Below, piece after piece: positions 50,205-57,808 of a stretch of DNA of 64,000 bases. The DNA is taken from assembly GCA_031272775.1 (NCBI GenBank), contig JAISTB010000005.1, positions 104,713 through 168,712 of the forward strand. The letters are read 5' to 3'. Below the pieces are notes generated by a model, which saw only the letters and a program-made list of their open reading frames with translations, was not told where the DNA came from and did not search any database. The position numbers and the translations under genes were made by a program. Within the stretch, counting starts at the first letter, position 1. Every line of letters begins with the position of its first letter. Origin of the DNA: Fusobacteriaceae bacterium (GTDB taxonomy: Bacteria > Fusobacteriota > Fusobacteriia > Fusobacteriales > Fusobacteriaceae).

Positions 50205-50390
50205 ACAAATCGCCTGTTTCAGAACGAAGTGTTTTTTGGTCGTGCTATTTCCGAACAGTCCAAAAAAGATTTTTTCCACAGAATTCTCCGTGTTTTTTGT
50301 GTCCTTGGGAAATGCGGGAAAGCTGATATTACCCCTTGCGGACCTATGAATAAGGGGAATAAGCCACGAAAAGGACAGCGAAGGGCGCCG
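50205..50390 (+). other. Structured intergenic stretch, possible small RNA
   Basis: No convincing protein gene lies between truA and perR. Several strong pairings do occur: TTTTTTGG/CCAAAAAA (50232-50239 with 50260-50267) and a rod of TGTCCTT/AAGGACA (50300-50306 with 50371-50377) enclosing GCT/AGC, ATT/AAT and CCCCTT/AAGGGG (50332-50337 with 50352-50357). A TTGACA stands at 50175-50180, with TATACA 21 bases further on, which is a poor spacing. No known RNA family was recognised, and strand is assumed from the possible promoter. Confidence 0.3.
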
Positions 50391-50391
50391 G

Positions 50392-50409
50392 ATTTTATTG
50401 CAATAAAAT
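50392..50409. promoter_or_regulatory. 18-bp perfect palindrome upstream of perR
   Basis: ATTTTATTGCAATAAAAT, centred 20 bases before the perR -35. It is a plausible operator for a dimeric regulator, though it does not match the Fur or PerR consensus. Confidence 0.45.
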
Positions 50410-50420
50410 GAAAATAAATG

Positions 50421-50451
50421 TTGACAAAATCAGAATTTCTAAGTATTATAA
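50421..50451 (+). promoter_or_regulatory. perR promoter with overlapping PerR-like box
   Basis: TTGACA (50421-50426), 17-base spacer, TATTAT (50444-50449). TTCTAAG-T-ATTATAA (50437-50451) covers the -10 and agrees with 12 of the 14 half-site bases of the PerR box (TTATAAT-n-ATTATAA). This suggests autorepression. Confidence 0.65.
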
Positions 50452-50513
50452 AAGAAGAATCATTACAAAAGTGTTTTTCTTTAATTTGTTGGGCCGAGAA
50501 AGAGGTGAAGGGC

Positions 50514-50939
50514 ATGCAAGTTGAGAATATAGGCAATTTCTTAAAGAGCAAAGACATAAGACCTTCCTACCAACGAATCAAAGTATACCAGTATTTAATC
50601 GAGCACAAGAATCATCCTACTGTGGACATGATCTACAAGGCATTGGGTCCTGAGATCACGACCTTGTCAAAGACCACCGTATACAATACTTTGAACCTCT
50701 TTATACAGCACGGGATCGTAAACATGATCGTCATCGAAGAAAATGAAACCCGCTATGATGCCGATATGCACACACATGGCCATTTCAAATGCGTGAAATG
50801 CGGTAAGTTGAATGACGTGATGTTGCCGGAAGACGTCATTGACAGAATCACGGCTGAGGGTTGCGACGTTAAAGAAAAACATATCTATATGAAAGGGCTC
50901 TGCAGGGAATGCAAGGAATCCGTCAACAAATTGGTATGA
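50514..50939 (+). CDS. perR: Peroxide-sensing Fur-family repressor PerR
   Basis: A 141-residue Fur-family repressor. The N-terminal winged helix has RPSYQRIKVYQYL and TLSKTTVYNTLNLF. The PerR iron ligands are all in place: His34 (HPTVD), Asp82, His88, His90 and Asp101. Asp101, where Fur proteins have Glu, marks it as PerR, in which iron-catalysed oxidation of the His ligands releases DNA. The structural zinc site is Cys93/Cys96 and Cys130/Cys133. The start at 50514 has GAGGTGAAGG upstream; a longer frame from 50418 begins before the promoter. Superoxide reductase and rubredoxin genes follow. Confidence 0.92.
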   Translation: MQVENIGNFLKSKDIRPSYQRIKVYQYLIEHKNHPTVDMIYKALGPEITTLSKTTVYNTLNLFIQHGIVNMIVIEENETRYDADMHTHGHFKCVKCGKLNDVMLPEDVIDRITAEGCDVKEKHIYMKGLCRECKESVNKLV

Positions 50940-51048
50940 GGACTTTTCCCTGAAAACCTGCGCGACCGGTTTTCGCGTGATCATACGCCGGAGATCGGGC
51001 TGGATTAGTTTGTGCCCGAAATCTTGGCGATATAGGAGGTATAAAACG

Positions 51049-51429
51049 ATGTCCTACGGAAAAATCTGGAAGGAAAAGGGCGGAAAATCAGTAGTGGAAG
51101 TCGTATCCCGGGATTTTAACGAGGCGGCGCTCTCGGATAAATTCGAAGCGCTGGAAGAAAAGAGCCAGGACGCGGCCGTGGAAAAACACGTCCCCTATGT
51201 TGAAGAAACCGCCGAAGGCTATGTGGTCAAGGTCGGCAAAGCCGCCAAACACCCCATGGCGCCCGAACATTTTATCGAGTTTATCGAAATCCTCGTCGAC
51301 GGTAGCTTCCTGTACAGGAAATACCTGAACCCCGGGGAGGAACCCGAAGCGCTGTTTCAAGTCCCCAAGGGCGGAAGCGTCAGCGCCAGGGAATATTGCA
51401 ACGTACACGGCTTATGGAAAAATCAGTAA
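51049..51429 (+). CDS. Superoxide reductase (desulfoferrodoxin-like, without desulforedoxin domain)
   Basis: A 126-residue protein. The C-terminal domain (about 43-126) is a superoxide reductase centre: Glu45-Lys46-His47 in EKHVPYVE, then His68, His74, Cys117 and His120 form the Fe(His)4Cys site, with Lys46 as the catalytic lysine. It turns superoxide into H2O2 with electrons from rubredoxin, whose gene follows 28 bases later. The first 42 residues contain no Cys, so the FeCys4 desulforedoxin centre of class I enzymes is absent; the segment is charged and of unknown role. AGGAGG precedes the ATG. Confidence 0.92.
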   Translation: MSYGKIWKEKGGKSVVEVVSRDFNEAALSDKFEALEEKSQDAAVEKHVPYVEETAEGYVVKVGKAAKHPMAPEHFIEFIEILVDGSFLYRKYLNPGEEPEALFQVPKGGSVSAREYCNVHGLWKNQ

Positions 51430-51457
51430 AACTATTTCAGGACAAAGGTGATCAGAC

Positions 51458-51619
51458 ATGAAAAAATACGAATGCAAGCTCTGCGGCTATATCTACGACC
51501 CCGCCATAGGCGATCCCGATAACGGCGTTGCTCCGGGCACGCCCTTTGAAAAATTGCCGGCCGGCTGGGTATGTCCACTTTGCGGCGCGGAAGTCGCGGA
51601 ATTTGAGAAAATAGATTAA
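51458..51619 (+). CDS. Rubredoxin
   Basis: A 53-residue protein beginning [20 protein letters not shown]. The FeCys4 site is CKLCG (Cys6, Cys9) and CPLCG (Cys39, Cys42), with the usual aromatic core (Tyr4, Tyr11, Trp37). It would pass single electrons to superoxide reductase encoded just upstream. The SD is AAAGGTG. It is too short for many gene-finders but unmistakable, and is followed by a terminator. Confidence 0.97.
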   Translation: MKKYECKLCGYIYDPAIGDPDNGVAPGTPFEKLPAGWVCPLCGAEVAEFEKID

Positions 51620-51631
51620 GCTCCGAACGTG

Positions 51632-51658
51632 AAAAGCGCCTGCGCGGCGCTTTTTTTC
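51632..51658 (+). terminator. Terminator of perR-SOR-rubredoxin
   Basis: AAAGCGCC, five-base loop, GGCGCTTT and further T residues. Confidence 0.85.
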
Positions 51659-51678
51659 TAAAAAAATAAAAATTTTTC

Positions 51679-51707
51679 TTTACAAATTCACAAAGAAAAA
51701 GCATAAT
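51679..51707 (+). promoter_or_regulatory. Promoter of the lipopolysaccharide-core / recA run
   Basis: TTTACA (51679-51684), 17-base spacer, CATAAT (51702-51707). It is the only good promoter seen before the gene run that reaches tsaD. Confidence 0.55.
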
Positions 51708-51750
51708 ATGATTGTGGAATTTATTCGATTGCAGATGTGGAGAGAATCAG

Positions 51751-52788
51751 ATGAAAAAGCAAATCAAGAGAATCATCATCGCCAACACCGGAAAGATCAG
51801 AAGTATGGTTCTTTCGATCCCGACGTTTTTTCTGGCCAAAAAGATGTATCCCGAGGCGGAAATCGTGGTCCTCGCCAGGCGCTACAACTATGAGATCGCG
51901 AGAAATCTCCCTTATATCGACCGGATTTTCATTCTCGAAGATTATAAGAAGACCGAGGTGGAAGACAAAATCGCCTATTTCAACGCGGACGCCTTCATCG
52001 CCCTCAACGAGGACAAGTACCTCGAAAAGATGGCCAAAGCCAGCCGCGCAAAGATTCGGATCGGCCCCATCAGGAGCTTTTCGGCGCTCTTGACCTGGAA
52101 CAAAGGGGCGGTGCAACTGCGCTCCAAAGCCGCCAAAAACGAGGGCGAATACAATATTGAACTTTTGAAGAAGCTCAACAGAAAATTGTACGCGGAAAAT
52201 TATACGCTCAATACGAAGCTCTGGCTCAGCCCCGCCGGTAAAGTGGCCGCCGACGCCTTTTTCAAATCCGGCAATATCGCGGGGCCCGTACTTGTCGTGA
52301 ATCCCTTTACGGCCGGATCGGGGAAGAATCTCTCCGACGAGCAGTACGCCGCCCTCTTGAAGAAATTTCACGCGAAAAACCGGGATGTCCGGGTGATCAT
52401 CCTCTGCGAAATCGATCAGGAAGACCGGGCCGCAAAGCTCATGGAAAACGCCGGAAACGAGGGCATTCTCATCTTCCCCAACGGCGGGGATCTGCTGAAT
52501 ATCGCGGCCGTGATCGACAAAGGCAGCCTGTATCTGGGGCCCGTCGCGGGACCGACCCAAATGGCGGGGGCGCTCCGGAAGCCGGCTATCGTCATTTGCC
52601 CGGCCCGGCCCAACTACGGCAGAGAGCGCTGGGGCCTCCTCGGCGACGAAAAGGCCATCTACATCACCCCCGACGGCAGACCCGGCAAGAAGGAAAATTA
52701 CCGGAAAAAGAACTTTGAAACCTACGACCGGGAAGTCGAGGACCTGATCCTGACGGAGCTCGGAAAATTTTTCCGCTTTCATGCCTGA
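51751..52788 (+). CDS. GT9-family glycosyltransferase (heptosyltransferase-like), first
   Basis: A 345-residue GT-B protein beginning MKKQIKRIIIANTGKIRSMV, which corresponds to the GT9 N-terminal strand and loop. The C-terminal donor domain includes VVNPFTAGSGKNLSDEQYAALL, LIFPNGGDLLNIAAVIDKGS and LGPVAGPTQMAGALRKP, where the usual D-S-P/G-H of heptosyltransferases reads GPVAGPTQMA. It probably adds a heptose or another sugar to the lipid A core at the inner membrane. The divergence of the motif makes the donor uncertain. The SD is GGAGAG. Confidence 0.82.
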   Translation: MKKQIKRIIIANTGKIRSMVLSIPTFFLAKKMYPEAEIVVLARRYNYEIARNLPYIDRIFILEDYKKTEVEDKIAYFNADAFIALNEDKYLEKMAKASRAKIRIGPIRSFSALLTWNKGAVQLRSKAAKNEGEYNIELLKKLNRKLYAENYTLNTKLWLSPAGKVAADAFFKSGNIAGPVLVVNPFTAGSGKNLSDEQYAALLKKFHAKNRDVRVIILCEIDQEDRAAKLMENAGNEGILIFPNGGDLLNIAAVIDKGSLYLGPVAGPTQMAGALRKPAIVICPARPNYGRERWGLLGDEKAIYITPDGRPGKKENYRKKNFETYDREVEDLILTELGKFFRFHA

Positions 52789-52818
52789 AACGCGTAAGGG
52801 GGGATCCCGATCAACATA

Positions 52819-53832
52819 TTGATTATTCATACGGCCTTTATCGGAGACGTCGTCCTTGCGACGCCGCTGATCGCAAAGGTCCGCGATACCTGGCCCGGCG
52901 CCGCGATCAGCTTTCTGACCACGAAGACCGCCGCGCCCATACTCGAAAACAACCCCGCCCTGACGGAAATCCTCGTCTATGACAAAAAGGGCTCCGATCG
53001 CGGGATCAAGGGCTTTCGGCGCATTGTCCGGCGGATACGGGAAAAACGTTTCGACCTCGCCCTGATTCCCCACCGCTACCTGAGAAGCGCGTTGCTGGCT
53101 TGGCTGGCGCATATTCCGCAGAGGACGGGTTACGACCTGTGGCCGGTCAGACTCTTTTATACAAGCCTTGTGCCCTATCAAAAAAATATCCCTGAGGCGG
53201 ACCGCCTGCTGGGCTTCGCCCCGGGGTCGGGACAAAAAAACTATCCAGTCGCCCTGTTTCCGGGACCTGAAGCGGATCAAAAAGCGGCGGAATTGCTTGG
53301 GGAAACCGACGGAAAAGCGCTGATCCTTGTGGCTCCGGGCAGCCGGTGGTTCACGAAATGCTGGCCTCTTCAATATTACAGCGAACTCCTTTCGCGCCTG
53401 CGAGAGCGAAGCGACGCGGTAATTGCCCTTATCGGCGGCAAAGAGGAGGCGGCGCTGCCCCTTCCCGCGGGCGAGGGAATTCTGGATTTGCGCGGAAAAA
53501 CCACGCTGCCGGAGCTGGCGGCGGTCATCTCCCGGGCCGCGATCCTCGTGACCAACGACTCGGCGCCGGTACATATCGCGAGCGCCTTTCCCGGGGTGCA
53601 AATCCATGTATTTTTCGGGCCGACAGTCAAAGAACAGGGCTTCGCGCCCCGATCGGCCAATGCCGTGATCTATGAGGCAAAGGGGCTGTCGTGCCGCCCC
53701 TGCGGACGTCACGGCGGAAAGCGCTGCAAAGCCGGACATTTCCGCTGTATGATGGACATCAAGCCCGAGCTTGTCCTAAAAAGAATCGAAAACAGTCTCC
53801 GTGAGCGATATGATGCTGAAAAAAACGCCTGA
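52819..53832 (+). CDS. GT9-family heptosyltransferase, second
   Basis: A 337-residue GT9 protein, closest in pattern to heptosyltransferase II: IIHTAFIGDVVLATPLIAKV at the N-terminus, then VAPGSRWFTKCWPLQYYSEL and TNDSAPVHIASAFPGVQIHVFFGPT in the donor domain. The cysteine-rich tail GLSCRPCGRHGGKRCKAGHFRCM is also typical. The TTG at 52819 is the first standard start, but the family alignment and spacing to GGGGGG favour initiation at ATC 52810 (I/M-N-I-L-I-I-H-T). It adds L-glycero-D-manno-heptose to the core. It overlaps the next gene. Confidence 0.9.
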   Translation: MIIHTAFIGDVVLATPLIAKVRDTWPGAAISFLTTKTAAPILENNPALTEILVYDKKGSDRGIKGFRRIVRRIREKRFDLALIPHRYLRSALLAWLAHIPQRTGYDLWPVRLFYTSLVPYQKNIPEADRLLGFAPGSGQKNYPVALFPGPEADQKAAELLGETDGKALILVAPGSRWFTKCWPLQYYSELLSRLRERSDAVIALIGGKEEAALPLPAGEGILDLRGKTTLPELAAVISRAAILVTNDSAPVHIASAFPGVQIHVFFGPTVKEQGFAPRSANAVIYEAKGLSCRPCGRHGGKRCKAGHFRCMMDIKPELVLKRIENSLRERYDAEKNA

Positions 53833-54481
53833 CCACATGACCATACGCTATGCGACGCCGGAAGCGCTGCGTTTGTATGACGCCGTTCAACAGGGCGCTT
53901 TTCGGGCGCTGCGCGTGCTCAAAGACGACGCCCGCAGCTATGTGGCCCTCGTGGAAAGCGAGGCCGGTCAGTTTGTCTATAAAATTCCCCGGGAAAAAAA
54001 CAGAAGAAAATGGCAGCGCTTTTTATCAATATTTCGGGGCAGTCAAAGCCTGCGGGAATATCAAAATATCTCCGGGATAAAAGACCTCGGCTTTCTCTGC
54101 GCGACGCCCCTGGCGGCGGCGGAAAAAAGACGCGGCCCCTTCGTTACGGATTCCTTCTTTCTGTACAGCTGGATCGAAGGTCGGCAGGCCACGGCCGGGG
54201 AAGCCCAAGACATCGCCAAAATCCTGAGAAAAATTCACGATTTGGGCTATTTGCACGGGGATTCCCAGCTGGAGAATTTTGTCGTCAATGAAAGCGAACA
54301 AAATAAATCGATTTTTCTGATCGATACCCGCTTCCGGCGGAATATCTACGGCAAATTCGGCGCGGCCTACGAGATTTTGTATCTCAAAGACAGTTGCCAT
54401 GAGGAAAATATTCATTTTGAAGAAGAACAGTCTTTTTTTATAAAGGAGCCCGGCTTTTTTTCCGGTACCTCCAAGTTTTGA
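53810..54481 (+). CDS. WaaY/RfaY-like lipopolysaccharide core kinase
   Basis: A 223-residue protein with a compact kinase fold. VYKIPREKNRRKW may hold the ATP-binding Lys; SWIEGRQAT precedes IHDLGYLHGDSQLENFVV, in which HGD and Asn form the catalytic loop; FLIDTRFRRNIYG supplies the metal-binding Asp. This pattern is that of LPS core heptose kinases, which phosphorylate heptose II. It overlaps the preceding heptosyltransferase by 23 bases and precedes a third GT9 gene. An alternative is another small-molecule kinase of the same superfamily. Confidence 0.8.
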   Translation: MMLKKTPDHMTIRYATPEALRLYDAVQQGAFRALRVLKDDARSYVALVESEAGQFVYKIPREKNRRKWQRFLSIFRGSQSLREYQNISGIKDLGFLCATPLAAAEKRRGPFVTDSFFLYSWIEGRQATAGEAQDIAKILRKIHDLGYLHGDSQLENFVVNESEQNKSIFLIDTRFRRNIYGKFGAAYEILYLKDSCHEENIHFEEEQSFFIKEPGFFSGTSKF

Positions 54482-54509
54482 GAAACTTGAAAAGGATTTG
54501 CGGAAGACG

Positions 54510-55508
54510 ATGAGAATACTGATAATCCGATTGAGCTCCATAGGGGACGTCATTTTGACGACGCCCGTCATCGACGCCTGGAAGGAAAAATACCCCGAAA
54601 GCGTCGTGGATTTTCTCGTAATGGCGCAATTCAAAGACGCCGTCAGCGGAAATCCGGCCATCGACCATCTGCTGACCTTCGACAAAACCGTGGTCAGGAC
54701 CCGGGAAGAGATCCGGCGCTTTGCCTTAAGCCTCAAGGTCAACGGCTATGACTGCGTGTTCGATTTGCACGGCAAACTCCGCTCGCGTCTGATTACCCGC
54801 TATCTGGGCGCGAGGACCTTCACCTATCACAAGCGGAGTCTCTGGAAAAGCGTCCTCGTGGCCTTGCACCTGATTCGCTACCGGGTGGACGACACGATCG
54901 TACGGAATTATTTCGGCGCCTTTGGCGATTTCGGTCTCTCTTACCGGGGGGAGGCCCTGAAGTTTTATTTTTCCGAAGCGGATAAAGCGAAAACCGCGCC
55001 TTACGCCGGCAGACCGGTCCTGGCCCGGGGGGCCTCGAAAAACACGAAAAAATGGCCGCTGGAGTATTTTTCCCGGCTGGCGGCCCTGCTTCACACTTGT
55101 TACGGAAAGGAAGTCGTCCTCATCGGCGGAAAAGAAGACGCGGCCGATGCCGCCGCGATCGAAGAGGCCAATCCCGGTTGCTGCGTCAATCTCGCGGGAA
55201 AATTGAGCCTCAAGGAAAGCGGGGCTTTGCTTTCCCAAAGCGCCTTTCTCGTCTGCGCCGATTCGGCGCCCTTTCACATGGCGCGAGCGGCGGGCATTCC
55301 GACCTTTGTCATTTTCGGGCCCACAAGCCCCGGCATGTTCGACTTCGGGGAAAGAGACGCGCTTTTTTACGCCGGCGTCCCCTGCTCCCCGTGCAGCCTG
55401 CACGGGGACAAGAAATGCCCCGGAGGAAAAGGCCTGCGCTGTATGCGGGAAATTACCCCGGAAATCGTCATGGAAAAAATCACGGAAACCATCAAAACAG
55501 AGGGATAA
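54510..55508 (+). CDS. GT9-family heptosyltransferase, third
   Basis: A 332-residue GT9 protein: MRILIIRLSSIGDVILTTPV is the classic heptosyltransferase I/II start. FDLHGKLRSRL, the donor-site GASKNTKKWPLEYFSRLAALL and CADSAPFHMARAAGIPTFVIFGPT follow, and the tail SPCSLHGDKKCPGGKGLRCM carries the family cysteines. It resembles heptosyltransferase I (WaaC) more than the other two, but assignment among the three is not secure. Its stop is four bases before the ATG of recA. Confidence 0.9.
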   Translation: MRILIIRLSSIGDVILTTPVIDAWKEKYPESVVDFLVMAQFKDAVSGNPAIDHLLTFDKTVVRTREEIRRFALSLKVNGYDCVFDLHGKLRSRLITRYLGARTFTYHKRSLWKSVLVALHLIRYRVDDTIVRNYFGAFGDFGLSYRGEALKFYFSEADKAKTAPYAGRPVLARGASKNTKKWPLEYFSRLAALLHTCYGKEVVLIGGKEDAADAAAIEEANPGCCVNLAGKLSLKESGALLSQSAFLVCADSAPFHMARAAGIPTFVIFGPTSPGMFDFGERDALFYAGVPCSPCSLHGDKKCPGGKGLRCMREITPEIVMEKITETIKTEG

Positions 55509-55511
55509 AGC

Positions 55512-56531
55512 ATGTCCGGAACGGAAGAAACGAGAGAACAGAGACTCAGGCGAAAGGAACAGGCCCTGGATCTGGCCCTGGGTCAGATCAAAAAAGACTT
55601 CGGCGAAGGATCCATCATGCGTCTGGGCGATAAGGCCGACAAAACGGAAGGCGCCATTTCCACAGGGAGTCTGCTTCTCGATTACGCCCTCGGCCAGGGC
55701 GGCGTCCCCCGGGGGCGGATCATTGAGATCTACGGCGGGGAGAGCTCCGGAAAAACCACAGTCGCCCTCCATATCATCGCCGAAGCGCAAAAAAATGACG
55801 GCATCGCCGCTTTTATAGATGCGGAGCACGCCCTTGACCCCAAATACGCCGCGGCCATCGGCGTCCGCACGGAAGAGCTGCTGCTGGCCCAGCCTGATTA
55901 CGGGGAACAGGCGCTGGAAATCGCCGACATGCTTGTCCGCTCGGGATCATTGGACGTCATCGTTGTGGATTCCGTGGCGGCCCTCGTCCCCAAGGCCGAA
56001 ATCGACGGGGAGCTCTCCGACCAGCAGACGGCGTTGCAGGCGCGGCTCATGTCCAAGGCGCTCCGGAAAATTGTCGGAAACCTCGGAAAATCCGAGACCG
56101 TTCTGATTTTCATCAATCAGATCCGGGAAAATATCAGCCCCTACAACTTCGGACCCCAAACGACCACCACGGGCGGAAAAGCGCTCAAATTTTACGCTTC
56201 CGTGCGGATGGAAATCAAAAAAACCGGTAACATCAAAGAAGGCGATATGATCGTCGGCGGGGAAACCCTCGTCAAGATCACAAAAAACAAAATGGCGCCC
56301 CCCTTCCGGGAGGCGAATTTGCGGATCGTCTATGGCAAGGGCATCGACCGTGAAAACGAAATGATCGATATGGCCGTGGCCGCGGGCGTTGTGGAAAAAG
56401 CCGGTAACGCCTACCGTTTCGGCGACCTCGCGCTGGGGACCGGAAAAGCCGCGGCGAGGGAGAAACTGGAGCAGGATCCGGCGCTTTTCGCGCGGATCCG
56501 GGATGAGGTCATCGCCTTTATCGACGCGTAA
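55512..56531 (+). CDS. recA: Recombinase RecA
   Basis: A 339-residue RecA. Walker A is GGESSGKTT (75-83, with Gly for the usual Pro), followed by [12 protein letters not shown], the [17 protein letters not shown]alker B region, loop L2 [21 protein letters not shown] and [20 protein letters not shown]. The C-terminal acidic tail is short. It forms filaments on single-stranded DNA for strand exchange and LexA cleavage. It starts three bases after a lipopolysaccharide gene and has no separate promoter or SOS box in view, with recX 14 bases downstream. Confidence 0.97.
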   Translation: MSGTEETREQRLRRKEQALDLALGQIKKDFGEGSIMRLGDKADKTEGAISTGSLLLDYALGQGGVPRGRIIEIYGGESSGKTTVALHIIAEAQKNDGIAAFIDAEHALDPKYAAAIGVRTEELLLAQPDYGEQALEIADMLVRSGSLDVIVVDSVAALVPKAEIDGELSDQQTALQARLMSKALRKIVGNLGKSETVLIFINQIRENISPYNFGPQTTTTGGKALKFYASVRMEIKKTGNIKEGDMIVGGETLVKITKNKMAPPFREANLRIVYGKGIDRENEMIDMAVAAGVVEKAGNAYRFGDLALGTGKAAAREKLEQDPALFARIRDEVIAFIDA

Positions 56532-56545
56532 AAAGGGAGTCGCAA

Positions 56546-57025
56546 ATGGACGCAAGGGAAAAGCTGGAGGAACGTGTTCGCGAGTACGGGATTTCCCTCT
56601 TGAAGCGACAGGATCTTCCGGTAAAGATTTTTCGGGAAAAGCTTTTGAAAAAAATCCTCGGAGACGCGGCCCGAAAGGGCGGGGCGCTTTCCTCTGAGGC
56701 AAGCGCCGCCGCGGAAGCGGCCGTTGAAAAGGTCACAGCCTCTTTTTTGCGGCTCGGCTACCTCGATGACGGCGCTTACGCCGAGGCTTTCATCCGCGCC
56801 CATGGCTACGGCGCGAAAAAGCTCGCCTGGGCTCTGCGTCAAAAAGGGATCGATCCCGAACTCTGGACGGACAAAATCGCGGAAAACAAAGACAGAGAGC
56901 TTGCGGAGATCAAAAGGCTCGCGGCGAAACAGCAAGGAAAAGACAGGCAAAAGGTCATCGCTTCCCTGGCGCGCAGGGGATTTTCGCTGGAAGATATCCT
57001 GAAAGCGCTCTCGGATGACGAATAA
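56546..57025 (+). CDS. recX: Regulatory protein RecX
   Basis: A 159-residue RecX. The three-helix repeats are seen in SFLRLGYLDDGAYAEAFIRA, YGAKKLAWALRQKGIDPELW and VIASLARRGFSLEDILKAL. RecX binds inside the RecA filament and limits its activity; the gene commonly follows recA as here. An Ala-rich stretch (SSEASAAAEAAVEKV) separates the first helix pair. GGGAG precedes the ATG. Confidence 0.92.
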   Translation: MDAREKLEERVREYGISLLKRQDLPVKIFREKLLKKILGDAARKGGALSSEASAAAEAAVEKVTASFLRLGYLDDGAYAEAFIRAHGYGAKKLAWALRQKGIDPELWTDKIAENKDRELAEIKRLAAKQQGKDRQKVIASLARRGFSLEDILKALSDDE

Positions 57026-57035
57026 GGAGGTTGTG

Positions 57036-57764
57036 ATGCCGGGGACCATCTATGTATTGCTGACTGGATTGCTCTGCTTTATCTATATTACGATCGTCTA
57101 CCTGCCCGCGGTTTACTTTTTGCCCGAGCGAAAAAGCGTGCTCCTGGCCCGAAAGGCCATCGGGATCGTCGGAAAGGGCCTGGTCAAAAGCGGCGCGTTC
57201 AAGCTGAAAGTCACCTGGAAAAAAGAAGACGAATTCCAAGCGCTGGATCCTAAAAAAGGAATTATTTTTGTATGTAATCATCAGAGCAATCTCGATATTC
57301 CCATCGTCTACACGGCGCTCAGGGGAAATTTCGGCTTTGTCGCGAAAAAAGAGATGAAGCACTGGCCGTTTTACGGCGTCTGGATGCGGAAAATGAAATG
57401 CGTTTTCCTCGACCGGAACAATCCCCGGGAGGGGCTCAAAGACATCAAAAAGGCCGTTGAAGTCGTGAAAGAAGGCTATCCGATGCTGATTTTCCCCGAA
57501 GGGGAACGCTCGCCCGACGGTACGATCCACCCATTCAAAAAAGGCAGCTTCAAACTGGCTCTCGACACGCGGGGGATCGTGATTCCCGTCACGATCCGGG
57601 GCACATTTGCCGTCCAAAGGAAGGGGCAGTGGCGAATCCATCGGGGAAAAGACGTCGAAGTCGTCGTGGACGCTCCGATCGACGTCAGTCTGCTGGGGCC
57701 TGACGAACTGAAGACCCTTGACAAACGCGTGCGGGACATTATTATCGATAATTTTACGGCGTGA
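57036..57764 (+). CDS. plsC: 1-acyl-sn-glycerol-3-phosphate acyltransferase (PlsC)
   Basis: A 242-residue acyltransferase. An N-terminal membrane segment (YVLLTGLLCFIYITIVYLPA) is followed by the catalytic NHQSNLDIP (HxxxxD) and the glycerophosphate-binding FPEGERSPDG. It makes phosphatidic acid from lysophosphatidic acid at the inner membrane. The start at 57036 is chosen because AAGGAGG lies five bases before it; the ATG at 57015 overlaps recX without an SD. It sits 10 bases after recX. Confidence 0.93.
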   Translation: MPGTIYVLLTGLLCFIYITIVYLPAVYFLPERKSVLLARKAIGIVGKGLVKSGAFKLKVTWKKEDEFQALDPKKGIIFVCNHQSNLDIPIVYTALRGNFGFVAKKEMKHWPFYGVWMRKMKCVFLDRNNPREGLKDIKKAVEVVKEGYPMLIFPEGERSPDGTIHPFKKGSFKLALDTRGIVIPVTIRGTFAVQRKGQWRIHRGKDVEVVVDAPIDVSLLGPDELKTLDKRVRDIIIDNFTA

Positions 57765-57808
57765 CCATAAACCGGAGAAGCAAAGAAAAGAAGAAAGAGG
57801 TGCGGCAA

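Noticed and set aside
50205..50390. 6S RNA
   Set aside because: Length and a terminal hairpin are suggestive, but the paired block lies near the 3' side, the central bubble is not symmetric, and the closing stem is weak. It is kept only as an unclassified structured region.
51721..53739. An open frame of about 672 codons on the minus strand
   Set aside because: It lies wholly antisense to two GT9 genes with clear family motifs and has a low-complexity, Arg/Gly/Pro-rich product.
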